Source: Ancylostoma caninum (taxonomy: Eukaryota; Nematoda; Chromadorea; Rhabditida; Ancylostomatidae). Taken from it: a stretch of 64,000 nt of DNA. The stretch spans positions 1 through 64,000 of the forward strand of contig JBAJFG010000403.1 of NCBI GenBank assembly GCA_037903475.1. The letters run 5' to 3'. This document shows positions 26,601-36,795 of this stretch, piece after piece. The notes under the pieces are model-generated. The model saw only the letters and a program-made list of their open reading frames with translations, was not told where the DNA came from and did not search any database. Numbering within the stretch: the stretch's first letter is position 1; the number at the start of each line of letters is the position of its first letter. Both the position numbers and the translations under genes were made by a program.

Positions 26601-29600
26601 TTTTTCATTTTTGTGATTTTCATGGAGAAAGATTTCTGAATACACAATAAGCGAAGCCAACTCTTCCATTTTCTGCTATAGTACACTGCTTCGCGAATAC
26701 AAAAATGGCCGTTATTCTTCTATAGATGGACACAGTACTTCAGTTATCCCATCTGAATAATAAAGCTCATCCAATTCGGGATCCTCAGAAATAATTGAAA
26801 TCCGTACAAACTGTTCCATATCCATTGCGAAGTAGTTCTACCGCTGTCATTTATCTTTCGTGGAGCAGTCCTTTACGGCGGAGTTACTCTCTCCCGGTTT
26901 CCCTCAACTTTGAAAAAGTGGTTTTTCACTATTACTTACACTATTACTATTACTTACACTTACACTTATCGTAGTTTATCTTCGAAATTTATGCAAAACG
27001 TTGCCGGATGCCTTCCTGGACTACCCGAAGGAGATCACGGGGGACGTTCCAAGCAGTGAACCCCAAACACTGCGATACTTAACTCTGGATCTCCAACGGA
27101 GTGGAACCAGCGATAGGGACAGATTGCAATCTGCCGCTCAAACCACTGAGCCATCCGGGCTACTTTTTATGTTGGAGTTTGTTAGATAACTGCAGCAGTC
27201 GTAGGCAGCATACTATATGTATTTGCAAAACGGGGGCACAGGGCAGGATTCGATCCCCTGACCACCACAACGTCGATCATTCGTTCAACCCACTGAGCTA
27301 TGCGCGCACGCGATGGGACATACAACTAGTGTCTAATCTTACTTACACTTACACTTATCGTAGTTTATCTTAAAAATTTAGGTGAAAAGGGAGTTGGGTG
27401 GGGCCACTCCTGTGAAGCCTAAGCCTAAGTCCTAAACCCATTCTTAAGCATAGGGTTAGGCTTATCTACCCTGTCCGCTATGGACTAAAATTGTATTTTT
27501 CTTCGCTTTCTCCCAAGCTCGAGTGATTTATAGCTCATTAATGCCGGGGCGCCGGAGGGTGGCGGCGGCCGGTGCCCGCCGGCGCCCATTTGCAGTGGCT
27601 GCCGGACCCGACTGTAATATTACCTAGGCATTCTCGCCTTTTGGGGGTAGAAGGTGCCGGGGAGGGGGGGGGGAGGTTTTTCCGTCGTGAATACTCACCC
27701 CAACAATTTTTGCTCTTTATAACAAAGACAAGAACTTCCGTATTTTATCCAGCATCTCCTAACTATTCCACTTCTTTTTCCCGAAATCCTAGAAAAAATA
27801 TATTAGCTGAAACTTTGCACAGCGAGAGGCCGTTCGAGCTGTTAAACACGAACATCGTTGTTGTAAAATTACGGTGGGCTTACGATAGCTACAGTACCTC
27901 ATTAAAACCTCTCAAACACAGCTTGACAAGGAGCGACTTCAGAGGCTGGTCACAATTACTTTACGCTTCTGCATCTCGTTGCTAAGTCGTGCCAAAATTG
28001 GCGCTCTCATATAATTTTTCAGGGTAATTTTACCTTTACCGCTTCCATGCTCTTATACTCTTGAAACTTTCTCTGCAATTGCAGGTTGATGAGGTACAGT
28101 ACCTTACTGCGACCTACCGTAACTCTACAGGGACGGAAAGGGGTTTTTACATATAAGTTGATGTGATATTCTCGACTATCATATTAGGTTACTATTGTGT
28201 ACAAATTTTACCGAGCTAGCAGCAAGCTACCGTATACCTGCTGCAACCTAAATCCAGGTTGATTCTAGGTACTTCTATTGTGACCTACCGTAACCCAGCA
28301 GGAACGGGTAGGAGTTGCGTATAAAAATGTATGTGACAAAACCAATTAGCATGTGAGATAACTGCCCTGTATGAAATTTCTGAAGCTTCTGTGAGCTACC
28401 ATATACCTACCGTAACCTACTGCTACACAGTAGATACGTTATCGGGTTCTACCTCTTAAACACCCCCGCTAGGGGGAATTTTATGACTCTTATTTTACAC
28501 TTTTGTTCCGGAATCTTTGAAATATTTGCTAAAACTCTACAAAGTAGGAGGCTGTTCGAGGTGCTGAAAGAGAATATCGTTTTGGAGGATTACGGTAGGC
28601 GTACGGTAAATATGGTACCTCACAAAATCCTACTAAAATTTGCTTGAGTAGGGATTATTTTGGGTGCTGCTGGGGGTGCAGAAGGAGATTCGAAGTTTAG
28701 GGACAGAGAAAGTGATGCAGTGCCTTTCGAAATGGTTCCATGATATCAATTAGTGCATTCTGATAGGGTAAATGAAAAAAATACTTTTGAAATAATAAGT
28801 GTGAATACAAAAGACATGATCCGTGAAAATACCACTCTCAGAATTGTCCGTTTTCAATAAAACCTCCAATGAATCAACTTCAGAGCGTTCATAGACATTG
28901 GAGTGATGGATACCGAGCAATACGAACGATCCGACTACTTCTTCATCGAGTTGGCCCCACCGATCTGGGCTAAGAAGATGAGCGGTGCGCAGTTTTCTCA
29001 TTCGATTCTTCTAGTTTTCCAGAGAAATTCTGAAAAATATCTGTTAACAAGTCACCAGGATATTTTCCGTAACCACTCCGGAATCTCTTCTACGAATGTT
29101 GTTTCTTTCTGCCTATCGTTAGCCTCTTGTGAGAGGGAGCGTAGCGCCACCGTAGTGTTGTGTTCCTTTTGTGGTTCTTTGGTGGCATCACTGTACAGCT
29201 GCCGTAGTGCATCCAGAGTACCTTTGAATAGCTGAGCGATCTGGAGGAGTTTATACTTTTGCGCAGCTGTTCAAAGGTACAAAGATGCTGAAAAATAGAT
29301 CGTAGACCTATGTATGCCATCTAGCTTAACGTGTCGTGATTGTGCAGATCTGAGCAAAGTGCAAGAACGATTCCAACGTCGTATGGAACAGAAGCGCAGA
29401 GCATCTATTGCATCGGAGTCGAAGGAGAGCAGTGAGCCAGGTTACTCCCTCAACTTATACAGCCGCAACCACCTTTGCCCCGCACATCTCATCCCTCGAT
29501 GTTAATTGCGACAACTGTCACAAGTCATCAGTCACACCCCATGTGTCTTGCCCACTACTCTAAACGGTTCTGAGACCATTTTATCAGTTTGCTAGACACG

Positions 29601-32600
29601 GTTTTTGAATGTGCACACACTTTTTAAGTATTCCCTGCACATCTCGCATACATTTGTATCCTATTCAAGAATTTCGTACGACTGCAGCACTTACTTTTGA
29701 TGTCAGCAGCTGCTGTTATCGTGCTGATAGAGCTCGAAGCAATTCCATATTCTCTCAAAAGCTCAAAGATAGCTCAGATTTCCTCATTTTCATAATGGGC
29801 GTGCAACTCTACGCCTTGCATACAAAGCCTTCTTTTTTTGTTTTTTCTGCACTTCATTTCACTCCTTTCCAAAATTTCTGTACACCAATCAATTTGAGAA
29901 GGCGAGATGTACAACTGTCAACTGATTTAACGAGGAAATGCACTTGAAAAACGTAGATTTTTATGTGTTCTTCGTTTTTCTGTTGAATAACTACTTCAGT
30001 TACTATAGTATGGACAGTAGTATCAGCACGGTTATAGCAGGTGCTGGCAAGTAATGCTGGCCTGACTTTTGTGTTTTTAGGTGCTGATGAATGCTCGAAA
30101 CACGTTCGCTAGGACCTCTTTCTTACTTTAAAGAAGGACCTGAAAGTTGTGCAAAATTTGTTTTGGTTTAATCTATATTTATTTTTGCTCCGATTTTTTC
30201 TTTTTCAAAATAATTGGCAAAATAAGAATTCACCTGAAAGTTTCGAATTCATGATTGACATCATATAATTCCTTGTTTGTGTGAAGGTGTCGGATCTAGG
30301 CAAAAAGGCATTCATACGAGGCAAAAAGTAAAAATTCGAGAAGGAAGCTGTGTTTCTTTTTGACTCATCGTGGAAGCACCTGCTTTTCGTGCCCAGATAT
30401 AGCTCCAATTTGTTGAGATCTAGCATTTTCCTCAAAATGGTAACCATTACTTTGCTTATGGTGTTGAAATCAAATCTGGAACGTCAAAAATGGCTATTTC
30501 TTATCGTAACATTAGCAAAGGAACTAGTTTGGTACACTGCTAGTTTTGAGAGGCAGTTGATCACAAAAAAAAAACATCAGAACATCTTCTTCGATCTGTG
30601 TAGTACGAATTTTCGGGGTAGAAGTAGTGAATGGTCTACTATGTAGTGCATAGGCCAGAATTTTCTCATTTTCTCTCTAAATCGTTTTCTACCATCCCCT
30701 CACTGACTGCGCTATGTCAACATAGTTACGAACCCAATCACGTGTACACCTTCTACCATTTCCCAAGCACGTTGAGCACGAGTTCTAGGTCGGACTCGCA
30801 CACCGACGAGAGACTTTCTCACCACGGACCCGAATCAGCGGGCCGTGTCGGCCTCGCCGAACCTCAACTCCCGCTTCAAAAAGCGAATGGGATCGTGGAT
30901 CGCCGGCATGAAAGGTTTCCATCCTGCATGCGACACTCTGCATGACACCTTCTCTATGTGTTTGCTCGTTTCTCATTCTGCATGCTGTGTTTTCACGTCG
31001 GATCTGTGAATGCCGTTTGTACAGGGAGTGCTTACAGGACCGAGGAGATCCGAAAGAGTTCAGTTTCCGAGCCTAACATTTTCTGTTTTATTTATGCTGG
31101 TTATTCTGCTCAGGAATTGTCTACTGAGGAGAAGGTTCAATTTTTTCGTCCAAGTTTATGCATGGTCGACTTGCCTATTCTTCCTGAAGCGCCTTCTCTT
31201 CAGTAGATGAGCTTCAAGCAATTCTAACGGCTGCCAGAGAGATCCTACTATTAATAAGTGTCTGAGTTACGAGTTGCAGGTGCGGACGACGCCATGGCTG
31301 GCCTGACGGCTGACCAGTTGGAGATCGCCGAGTTGGGAAAACCTCGCCTTGGTGAATATGCCAAGTGCCAGATCACCATCAAAGAAAGCAAGGAATTCCA
31401 GGTTTGTTATGGCTTTTTAGCCCCGAAACCCCCGCCACGCCATCTATGTCTTGTTACTCTGCTTGTCTGCGTATACGCGAATTTCATTGATGTCACCGCC
31501 CTCAATATCCATCGACACTGTGTCCTCTCATTATGGATCGATACTGTAGTGCAGCGCAGCGTGTGGGCCTGAATCGCTGGAGTGTCCTGTATTCCCTTGT
31601 TCAAAGGGGATTAATAACATCAAAAAATACTAAAACCTCAAGTGTGGCTAATTGAACAAATCAATTTTTCATGAAATTCCGGTCACTGTGTCTTTTGGGA
31701 ATGTCAAGAAAGTCCTTCTCCCGTTGGAAAGAAAAGAACTCCGAAGTTGTGAAGTAATATCCTTATAAGTACTATCACTTCTAGGGTATTGTTGACCGTA
31801 TGATCAAAAACGCCAACACCAAGCTGATGCTGGGAACGTCCTCATGGCGAGAACAGTTCATCGATGCATTGACAGTGAATGCCGGTGAGATTTTTATTCT
31901 TCTGAACTTTTTTTCTGTACGAGTAAGGCTGATTACCTTGAATCTAGTAATTGAATATCTTTCGCAGATGATGACGACGACGATGGTGATGATGATGAGG
32001 ATGGCGAGGAGGGAAATGAGATCGCCATAAAGGCGCCACCAACTTGCTGTGATTACATCATGCATTTCATGACTATGCCATGGAAGTTACTTTTTGCCAC
32101 CATCCCTCCTACAGGTTCGTAGATATTCGGCTATGGGAGGTACTCCTAAGAAGAATAAATGAAAGAAGAGAAAGAGGAGAAAAAAGTTAAAAAAGAAGAT
32201 AAAAATTTACGTACACTGCGCTGGAGTTACAGAGTTGTCCACGAAGTTCGTAGCGTTCCTCACCCATCAGTGGCTGAGCAGCAGTGAAGGGGCGGGGCAG
32301 GAATGACTGTATAGCTGTCTGTGTTCTCTTCAAGATTGGTAAATGTTGTCATCGCGCATGCTGGAGAAGCAACGAGCATGAGTATATCCACGATTTTTTG
32401 GTAGCAAGTCACTAGGGTCTCGTCATCAAGCAATTGATAACAAGCTATAAATGTATATGTACAGCTTTACACCCATAAATATGAAAGGACAAGGACGTAG
32501 CTTTTTCTTTCTTATAACGTTCCAACCTAATATCCACGATCCATGGTCAGGCTCAAAGTGAATAACTGGCAAGTACATATAATAGCTACTCATTCAATTG

Positions 32601-34934
32601 AAATCAATAATTAGTAAAATGTTAATATAATGTGAAGGTCTTATATAGAAAAGAAAATGGTAAAACTCGTAAAAGAGTGTAATCCATTTGCCTGTTTCGT
32701 TGTTGTGGAGTTGTGAAAATCCCAGCAGCAGTCCATTTCCATCTTTTTCTCCCACCTAAGCGTCGAAACCTTGCAGCTACAGCCTAAACACTTTGTGGAA
32801 AACCTCTACTAATTTCTTTGAAACATTTTATTAACTTTCTTCTTGATCTGTGCTCATTTAATTGTTCAACATTATATATTGCAGACTACTGGGGAGGATG
32901 GGCGTGCTTCGTTGTCTCCATCTTCATGATCGGTTGTCTAACAGCCCTTGTGGGAGACTTGGCGTCACAATTCGGTTGCTGGGTTGGTCTCAAAGACTCT
33001 GTCACTGCAATCTCTTTTGTCGCCTTGGGAACATCCGTCCCTGGTATGTGGTTTTTGTTAGGCTTAGATCATTGTTTTACCGGCTTACCATTTCATATTG
33101 TAACAAATCCACTTATCTTTAGACACATTCGCGTCAAAGGTGTCCGCCGTCCAAGACAAATATGCGGATAACTCTATTGGAAATGTTACTGGTTCAAATG
33201 CTGTGAACGTGTTCCTTGGAATAGGTATTGCGTGGTCCGTAGCAGCTATATACCACTTCTTCAACGGAACCAAGTCAGTTTTTTTTTTAAATTTTCCCAT
33301 TCTTTCACTCGACACCACTTTTCAAAAATTATTCCTAAAAAGAAAATTTCATGGTTTTGAAGGAAAAAGCATGCAATAACTATCTCCGAGCTTATTTAAT
33401 TGTTTCTTTGGAAACGTGGAACTGTGGAGGGCGCGCGTTTGGGCTCAGCTAAAAAATGTGTGAATATCCGCGTGGCTAACGATGCCTCGCGGATATTCAC
33501 ACCTTGCGCATCCACCAAGTGACAGCCGTGCAGGCTCAAGCAAAGGGGCGTGGTCGCAGCGCGTTCGACCGAAGGCCCCTACCACGAGCGCGATCGAGGC
33601 TCGCCGCGCGGCGGGAAACTCGGACAACGGCGCCGCGCGCGGCCGCGGCTCTGGATGGATGCAGCAATGTGGAATAACTATCCATTTCAAGTGATACACA
33701 AATAATCAGCCTTGAATTCGCATAGCATCAGGCACATGCCGAAATCATACCTAGATTATGAAATATCCATGTCTCTGTTTTACAAAACTTGAAAGGAATG
33801 ATAACCTGTTTCACGTGAAACCTGGCATTATACCTGGCAACTCTATTTGTTAGTGTAGGAATAGAACGCATCTGTAGTATGTTTGGAACCAAATGAAAAT
33901 CGAATAACACAGTACATTCAACTATAGTTTGTTCAGTTTAGAGCCACCATCCGAAAAGTTGCAAAGTTGAGAAGAATTTAAGTACCAAAACCTTGTGGTC
34001 ATCCATCTTCTCTCTCGCCCCCCCCCCCCCTCCTCTTCGGCATGAAATTATAGCAGTGATGGAGATAAGAATTTGGGGAGAGAGAATCATTGGAGTGAAT
34101 TGTACTAGCGAAATGAATTAATATTTAGGTGACAAGAAGATAGTACAATACGATGACAAAACGACAGTATGCATAAACTACATAAATAGGCACATGAACT
34201 ACACCAAACTGATTAGGAGTTTTCAAGTCCGTAATTCGTGGTAGGGGCCTTCGGTCGAACGCGTTGCGACCACGCCCCTTTGCTTGAGCCTGCACGGCTG
34301 TCACTTGGTGGATGCGCAAGGTGTGAATATTCGCGAGGCATCGTTAGCCACGCGGATATTCACACATTTTTTAGCTGAGCCCAAACGCCCCGCCGCCGGA
34401 ACTGTAAGAAAACTGGGAATGTTACTAGCTCAAAGAAATGAATTTTTTGAACCAACAAAGGAAGAAAACCTGACAAACCAACCATAACAAAAGCTAAAAC
34501 TTTAGTTGGTGGCGCAAATTAAGGAATTTCACTCATCCATATAGTCATGTATATCTCGTGAAGTTTCCCCATTTTTCTTATCAGTGTTGCTCGCTAAGCA
34601 GTCATTAAATTCCTACCCAATTGCAGATTCTTGGTCGATCCCGGAAATCTTGGATTTTCCGTGCTGGTCTTCTGCCTGGAAGCTTGTGCCTGTATTACAA
34701 TCATTGTGTTGAGGCGAGGAAAACTCGTAGGCGGAGAACTTGGAGGTCCTGTTAGGTACAGGGTAAGTTTTAGGATTGATTCCATAACTATGTACCTATC
34801 CGGACTGCACTCTTGCCATGAGATATTGAGGAAATTTCTTTCAGGTAATGACATCGACCTTCTTCATGTCGCTATGGTTCCTCTACCTAATCTTGTCAGC
34901 ACTTGAGGCCTATTGTGTAATTAAGGGTTTCTAA
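12406..34934 (+). CDS. ncx: Na+/Ca2+ exchanger (NCX, SLC8 family), 24 coding exons
   Basis: Plasma-membrane antiporter that exports Ca2+ against Na+ influx. Exons: 12406-12533, 14251-14385, 14560-14663, 16871-16908, 16988-17151, 17243-17387, 19790-19909, 20541-20683, 20850-20961, 21675-21787, 22990-23116, 23236-23413, 23481-23607, 24015-24095, 28884-28984, 29348-29440, 30789-30914 (cassette), 31280-31401, 31785-31884, 31968-32114, 32885-33043, 33123-33273, 34627-34762, 34845-34934. Total length is 2940 nt: 979 residues plus stop, or 937 without the cassette. Every junction keeps phase and has GT-AG borders except intron 8 (GC-AG). Seen in order: signal peptide, alpha-1 (LMALGSSAPE, GPNTIVGSAAFN), XIP-like segment, CBD1, CBD2, acidic run, alpha-2 (FVALGTSVPDTFASK, GSNAVNVFLG) and the C-terminus ending in VIKGF. 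Length and order fit the family. Which worm paralogue it is cannot be settled here. Confidence 0.96.
16236..16298. repeat. Two-unit tandem duplication in NCX intron 3
   Basis: The segment GTTTACAAGGATCGGTAATG plus CAGAGCGCAT occurs twice in a row with a 33-bp period. The rest of intron 3 (14664-16870) shows no gene that I can support. Confidence 0.8.
16871..17387 (+). CDS. ncx: NCX exons 4-6: alpha-1 repeat and TM2-TM5
   Basis: Exon 4 (16871-16908, only 38 nt) encodes SSAPEILLSIIE, with the Ser, Pro and Glu of the ion-binding alpha-1 repeat. Exon 5 (16988-17151) continues with FEAGDLGPNTIVGSAAFN, a helix, and KHLDVFFVTASW. Exon 6 (17243-17387) gives two more helices around WEGLLTFAFFPLTVFTAWIA and ends in DIKIIQ at the start of the cytoplasmic loop. 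Introns 4 and 5 are 79 and 91 bp, typical small worm introns. All alpha-1 residues expected in a working transporter are present. Confidence 0.95.
17388..19789 (+). other. NCX intron 6 (2.4 kb) with an unexplained 128-codon ORF
   Basis: Apart from a dispersed repeat near 17950-18010 (GATTGTCTGCGTATCC, related copies near 31460 and 59260), this intron contains a plus-strand open frame at 19370-19756 with a cysteine- and histidine-containing composition (NFCERHVFVHGGVGSACYPS). It ends before exon 7. No family recognised; it may be a nested gene remnant or chance. Confidence 0.3.
19790..20961 (+). CDS. ncx: NCX exons 7-9: XIP-like basic segment and coiled linker to CBD1
   Basis: Exon 7 (19790-19909) begins NRFLPRRYRRGSHGMIATEG, which aligns with the basic exchanger-inhibitory-peptide (XIP) segment after TM5 in animal NCX. 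Exon 8 (20541-20683) is charged and helical (AFEEHRQEFIELMREIRKK). Exon 9 (20850-20961) encodes SRAFYRVQATRRLIGGGDIV, the conserved lead-in to the first Calx-beta domain. Exons 8 and 9 are joined through a GC-AG intron (20684-20849). No GT donor near 20683 keeps the frame. Confidence 0.92.
20684..20849 (+). other. ncx: GC-AG intron of NCX
   Basis: Exon 8 ends ATC ACG AG at 20683 and is followed by GCCAGT. The next exon starts with A at 20850 after TTTTAG, restoring AGA GGA CCA AAA. The only nearby GT (20688) would break the frame. A GC donor is therefore the best reading; such donors are a small minority of nematode introns. Confidence 0.8.
21675..23607 (+). CDS. ncx: NCX exons 10-13: first Calx-beta domain (CBD1, Ca2+ sensor)
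   Basis: Exons 10 (21675-21787), 11 (22990-23116), 12 (23236-23413) and 13 (23481-23607) encode a complete Calx-beta domain: CKIYFDPAHYTVLENIGNF, DYYTEDGTANAGSDYVPVKG, IVDDDVFEEDEHFYLHL and the closing DDDHAGVFSFE. The acidic cluster DDDVFEEDE and the DDDHAG hinge are the Ca2+-binding residues of CBD1 in known exchangers, so high-affinity regulatory Ca2+ binding is expected. Exon 13 runs on into CBD2 (RVQRHSGARGKVVIPYR). Intron 11 carries no element; intron 10 contains an inverted repeat (22172-22732). Confidence 0.95.
22172..22732. repeat. Inverted-repeat (MITE-like) element in NCX intron 10
   Basis: Arms at about 22172-22260 and 22652-22732 are reverse complements, sharing a core GCTAAAATTGTCCATTTTGG and ATGAGCGGGTAGGTTATAAT, and begin GAAAGAA. 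The roughly 390 bp between them hold no recognisable gene. Single copy in this window; superfamily not assigned. Confidence 0.75.
24015..29440 (+). CDS. ncx: NCX exons 14-16: second Calx-beta domain (CBD2), short form, and basic linker
   Basis: Exon 14 (24015-24095) encodes TSDGTAIGDKHFETKEGELV. After a 4.8-kb intron, exon 15 (28884-28984) encodes IGVMDTEQYERSDYFFIEL. Exon 16 (29348-29440) is a charged linker (DLSKVQERFQRRMEQKRRAS) rich in Ser and Glu. In mammalian CBD2 the segment equivalent to exon 15 begins DDEEYE and binds Ca2+; here it reads MDTEQYE, so acidic ligands are reduced and Ca2+ binding by CBD2 is doubtful. The mammalian exon A-F segment is missing and replaced by the linker. 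Confidence 0.92.
25494..26393. mobile_element. Decayed mariner-type element in NCX intron 14
   Basis: Left end GTTAGGGGAATAAGTTC and right end GAACTTATTCCTCAACC are inverted and match the ends of the element at 62223-63098, as do long internal stretches such as TCTTCTATTAATGCTGC and CTCATGTAGAC-like blocks. Mariner ends of the GGTTGGGGAATAAGT type and TA flanks are the basis for the class. No intact transposase frame is visible. Confidence 0.6.
26396..27614. mobile_element. 1.2-kb TA-flanked TIR element, copy B, with two tRNA-like sequences
   Basis: Starts CAGTCGGCTCCGGCAGCCAC and ends GTGGCTGCCGGACCCGACTG, flanked by TA on both sides (26394-26395 and 27615-27616), as in Tc1/mariner-type insertions. 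The inverted arms are about 145 bp and GC-rich. The interior matches copies A and C almost throughout. Two tRNA-like sequences lie on the minus strand at about 27083-27160 and 27234-27307. Its left TA is also the right border of the mariner relic. The 62-codon frame present in all copies is a by-product of the tRNA-like part, not a transposase. Confidence 0.85.
27770..28690. repeat. Imperfect direct repeats in NCX intron 14
   Basis: Two kinds of repeat. A block near 27770-27960 recurs near 28500-28690 (shared GAGG-TGTTCGAG, GTACCTCA-AAAACCT). Between them a roughly 173-bp unit with GACCTACCGTAACNC-AGG occurs twice, at about 28085 and 28257. No coding content. Confidence 0.5.
30789..30914 (+). 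CDS. ncx: NCX cassette exon: Arg/Lys-rich 42-residue insert
   Basis: A 126-bp exon bounded by TTCTAG before 30789 and GTTTCC after 30914. Both flanks are phase 1, so it can be included or skipped without changing frame. It encodes a basic, Ser/Thr-rich segment including TRTPTRDFLTTDPNQRAVSA and NLNSRFKKRMGSWIAGMKG. It falls between the CBD2 linker (exon 16) and exon 18, where other animals splice NCX loops alternatively. Its higher GC and clean open frame argue for coding. Whether it is constitutive is unknown. Confidence 0.78.
31280..32114 (+). CDS. ncx: NCX exons 18-20: end of regulatory loop, acidic run, pre-TM6 helix
   Basis: Exon 18 (31280-31401) encodes ELGKPRLGEYAKCQITIKES. Exon 19 (31785-31884) encodes MLGTSSWREQFIDALTVNAG, a highly conserved NCX block. 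Exon 20 (31968-32114) opens with an acidic run (DDDDDDGDDDEDGEEG), as in all animal NCX, followed by CCDYIMHFMTMPWKLLFATI and PPT at the membrane re-entry. Phases 1-0, 0-1 and 1-1 fit the neighbours. Confidence 0.94.
32885..34934 (+). CDS. ncx: NCX exons 21-24: TM6-TM10, alpha-2 repeat and C-terminus
   Basis: Exon 21 (32885-33043) encodes DYWGGWACFVVSIFMIG, GDLASQFG and FVALGTSVP. Exon 22 (33123-33273) encodes DTFASKVSAVQDKYADNSIG and GNVTGSNAVNVFLGIGIAWS, completing the alpha-2 repeat with its Asp and Asn ligands. Exon 23 (34627-34762) gives a helix and RRGKLVGGELGGP. Exon 24 (34845-34934) encodes the last helix and ends VIKGF-TAA at 34932-34934, the usual NCX C-terminus. Intron 22 (33274-34626) hosts a large foldback element. 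Confidence 0.95.
33430..34393. mobile_element. Foldback/TIR element in NCX intron 22
   Basis: Arms 33430-33587 and 34233-34393 are nearly perfect reverse complements over about 158 bp, from GTTTGGGCTCAGCTAAAAAA to GAAGGCCCCTACCACGA. Inside each arm is a smaller hairpin, GTGTGAATATCCGCG...CGCGGATATTCACAC. The left arm is followed by a very GC-rich stretch (33587-33660). The middle has no intact ORF. Outer borders and target duplication are not clear. Confidence 0.8.
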
Positions 34935-35664
34935 AGAGAACGTCAGCAGATAAATTAAAATTCGCGATGCCAAATATGGCCGCCGCGGTTTCTCTCTCCT
35001 CTCTTCCGTACTGTTTCGCTTATCATGTTGCATAACCAAAGTGTCTTAATTTGACCACCAGTCAGTCCGTTGCAGTTTTTCTTAATGTTTCTAGGTTAAT
35101 AGGAATTTCATACGTGTACGCCTAGTCGTGCAAATAATATTTGCTCTCTGTACTTGTTCCATTGATATTGTTGGTCATTGCAGTGGTGCCTTCAGAGATT
35201 ATTTACAGAGATCGATGCTATATTTTTCACAATAATTCTTGCGTTTTCCTCTTCCAACGTCCAAAGACAGAACAACAACAACATGTACCGTTATACGGGT
35301 TTCAGCCTCCCGCTTCACTCTAAAAGCTCAGACAAAATAGAAATTTTAACTGGTTTCAGCGCGCTGTACCTAAGATGGCTTAGCACACTACCTAAACAGC
35401 GATTTGAACGGGTTCGAAAAATCGTAGAATGGTAAATGTTGTCGTGAATTGACTCGATGGTTCGGTGCTTATCGAATATCACACTGTTCCAGGAATTCGC
35501 TTGTAGGTCTTTATTATTCACGTCTTTTGTAGTTCCGCTCATGATGAGCAGATATCATTTCCCTCAGTTCAGTTCCTCGAACCTCTTTTTTTTGTTGTTT
35601 TCAAATATTACGAACTCCCATCTCGCCTTTGCGTTTGAATTGTGATCAAGATGTATTGAATAAA
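34935..35664 (+). other. Probable 3' UTR of NCX with AATAAA signal
   Basis: No open frame of interest follows the stop. The first good polyadenylation signal on this strand is AATAAA at 35659-35664, in an AT-rich stretch. The last 150 bases (about 35535-35690) have a diverged copy at 60375-60540, in the block that also carries a decayed NCX exon. The transcript end is inferred. Confidence 0.5.
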
Positions 35665-35689
35665 TATGTTTACTTAGTGCTGCGTAATC

Positions 35690-36795
35690 AAGTATTGTTA
35701 TATAACTCTAATAGAAATAACAGATTTTTGAAATTTTGAAAATTCTGTGCGTGAGAAATACCGACTCTATGGACTACGTGCTCCGTGACTTAGAAAAACA
35801 TACGTAACGGGCCGTGCGAGATAAAAACTGAAGGAAACAAGGACTCCCGCACGATTTTCTATGTCTAGATTAGCAAATCCTTTCACCACTGCGGTAACAT
35901 ACCCATGTACTCCTACTTACTTAGACAAAAACATTGTGCGACTCGACGGCCAAATCGGGCCGAGCGGGCCACCTGAGGTACCAAATTTGTGGGCGTGGCC
36001 TGTTACCGAGCGACCCGAGGGAATTTCGTGCGGCACTGGGTGACCCGACGGCATTAAATGAAGTACCGGGCAGGCCGAGGGCATGATTGGAACCGACCGT
36101 GTGAGACGGGGGAATTCTAAAAAGTGCCGGCTGACCCGAAGGCAAAGATTCCGGAATTCCAGACATGTAAAGAAACATCTCCACTGACGCATTAGGGAAA
36201 GTGATTTTCACGTCAAGCCGACACAAAGACCGTGGCAAGGTATCCTTTTGTTTTCATTGGTAATATTTCGTATTTATGGACACTTTTCTTGTAGGACAGA
36301 TAGGGTTGATCTCGACTACAACTGTCAATTACTAACTTTGAAGTGCGGGTGAACCGACAGCATTCACAGTGCGAGCCGACGGCGATCACAGGGCCACCCG
36401 CCGATAACTCGTCGGGTCACTGGGTAATCGCCGTCGGGTCGCCTATTGCGTGAGTATATACTAAGTCTATATCAGATCTGAAATCTAAATTAGGTCGTCA
36501 GACCTTCAGAATTGAAGGCATCACTTGGTACCTTGGGATCAGTAGAAGTACGAGCACACATACCGTCGGAATGGCAAGGTCCAAAGAATCAGAGAACAAA
36601 ACGATTACCCTTACCATTCACTTTATGTCATGTGTGTTTGTGACAACATTCTTTTGCGGTACCCCGGTCAAGATCAATCCTACTTCTTTCGCAGGCACCT
36701 GGTCTAATTCTGAACAAATATTGAACTTCCAGCAAAACATTACATATTACTACCACTACGTTATTTTCAATGCCGCAGAACAAAGCAACGCCAAG
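35690..36795. repeat. Intergenic with imperfect GACCCGACGGC repeats
   Basis: Between about 35935 and 36450, many near-copies of TGACCCGACGGCA and its complement occur at irregular 30-50 bp spacing. The right part is inverted relative to the left (CGCCGTCGGGTCG), suggesting the ends of a GC-rich element. The remainder is unannotated; short frames here are repeat-derived. Confidence 0.4.
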
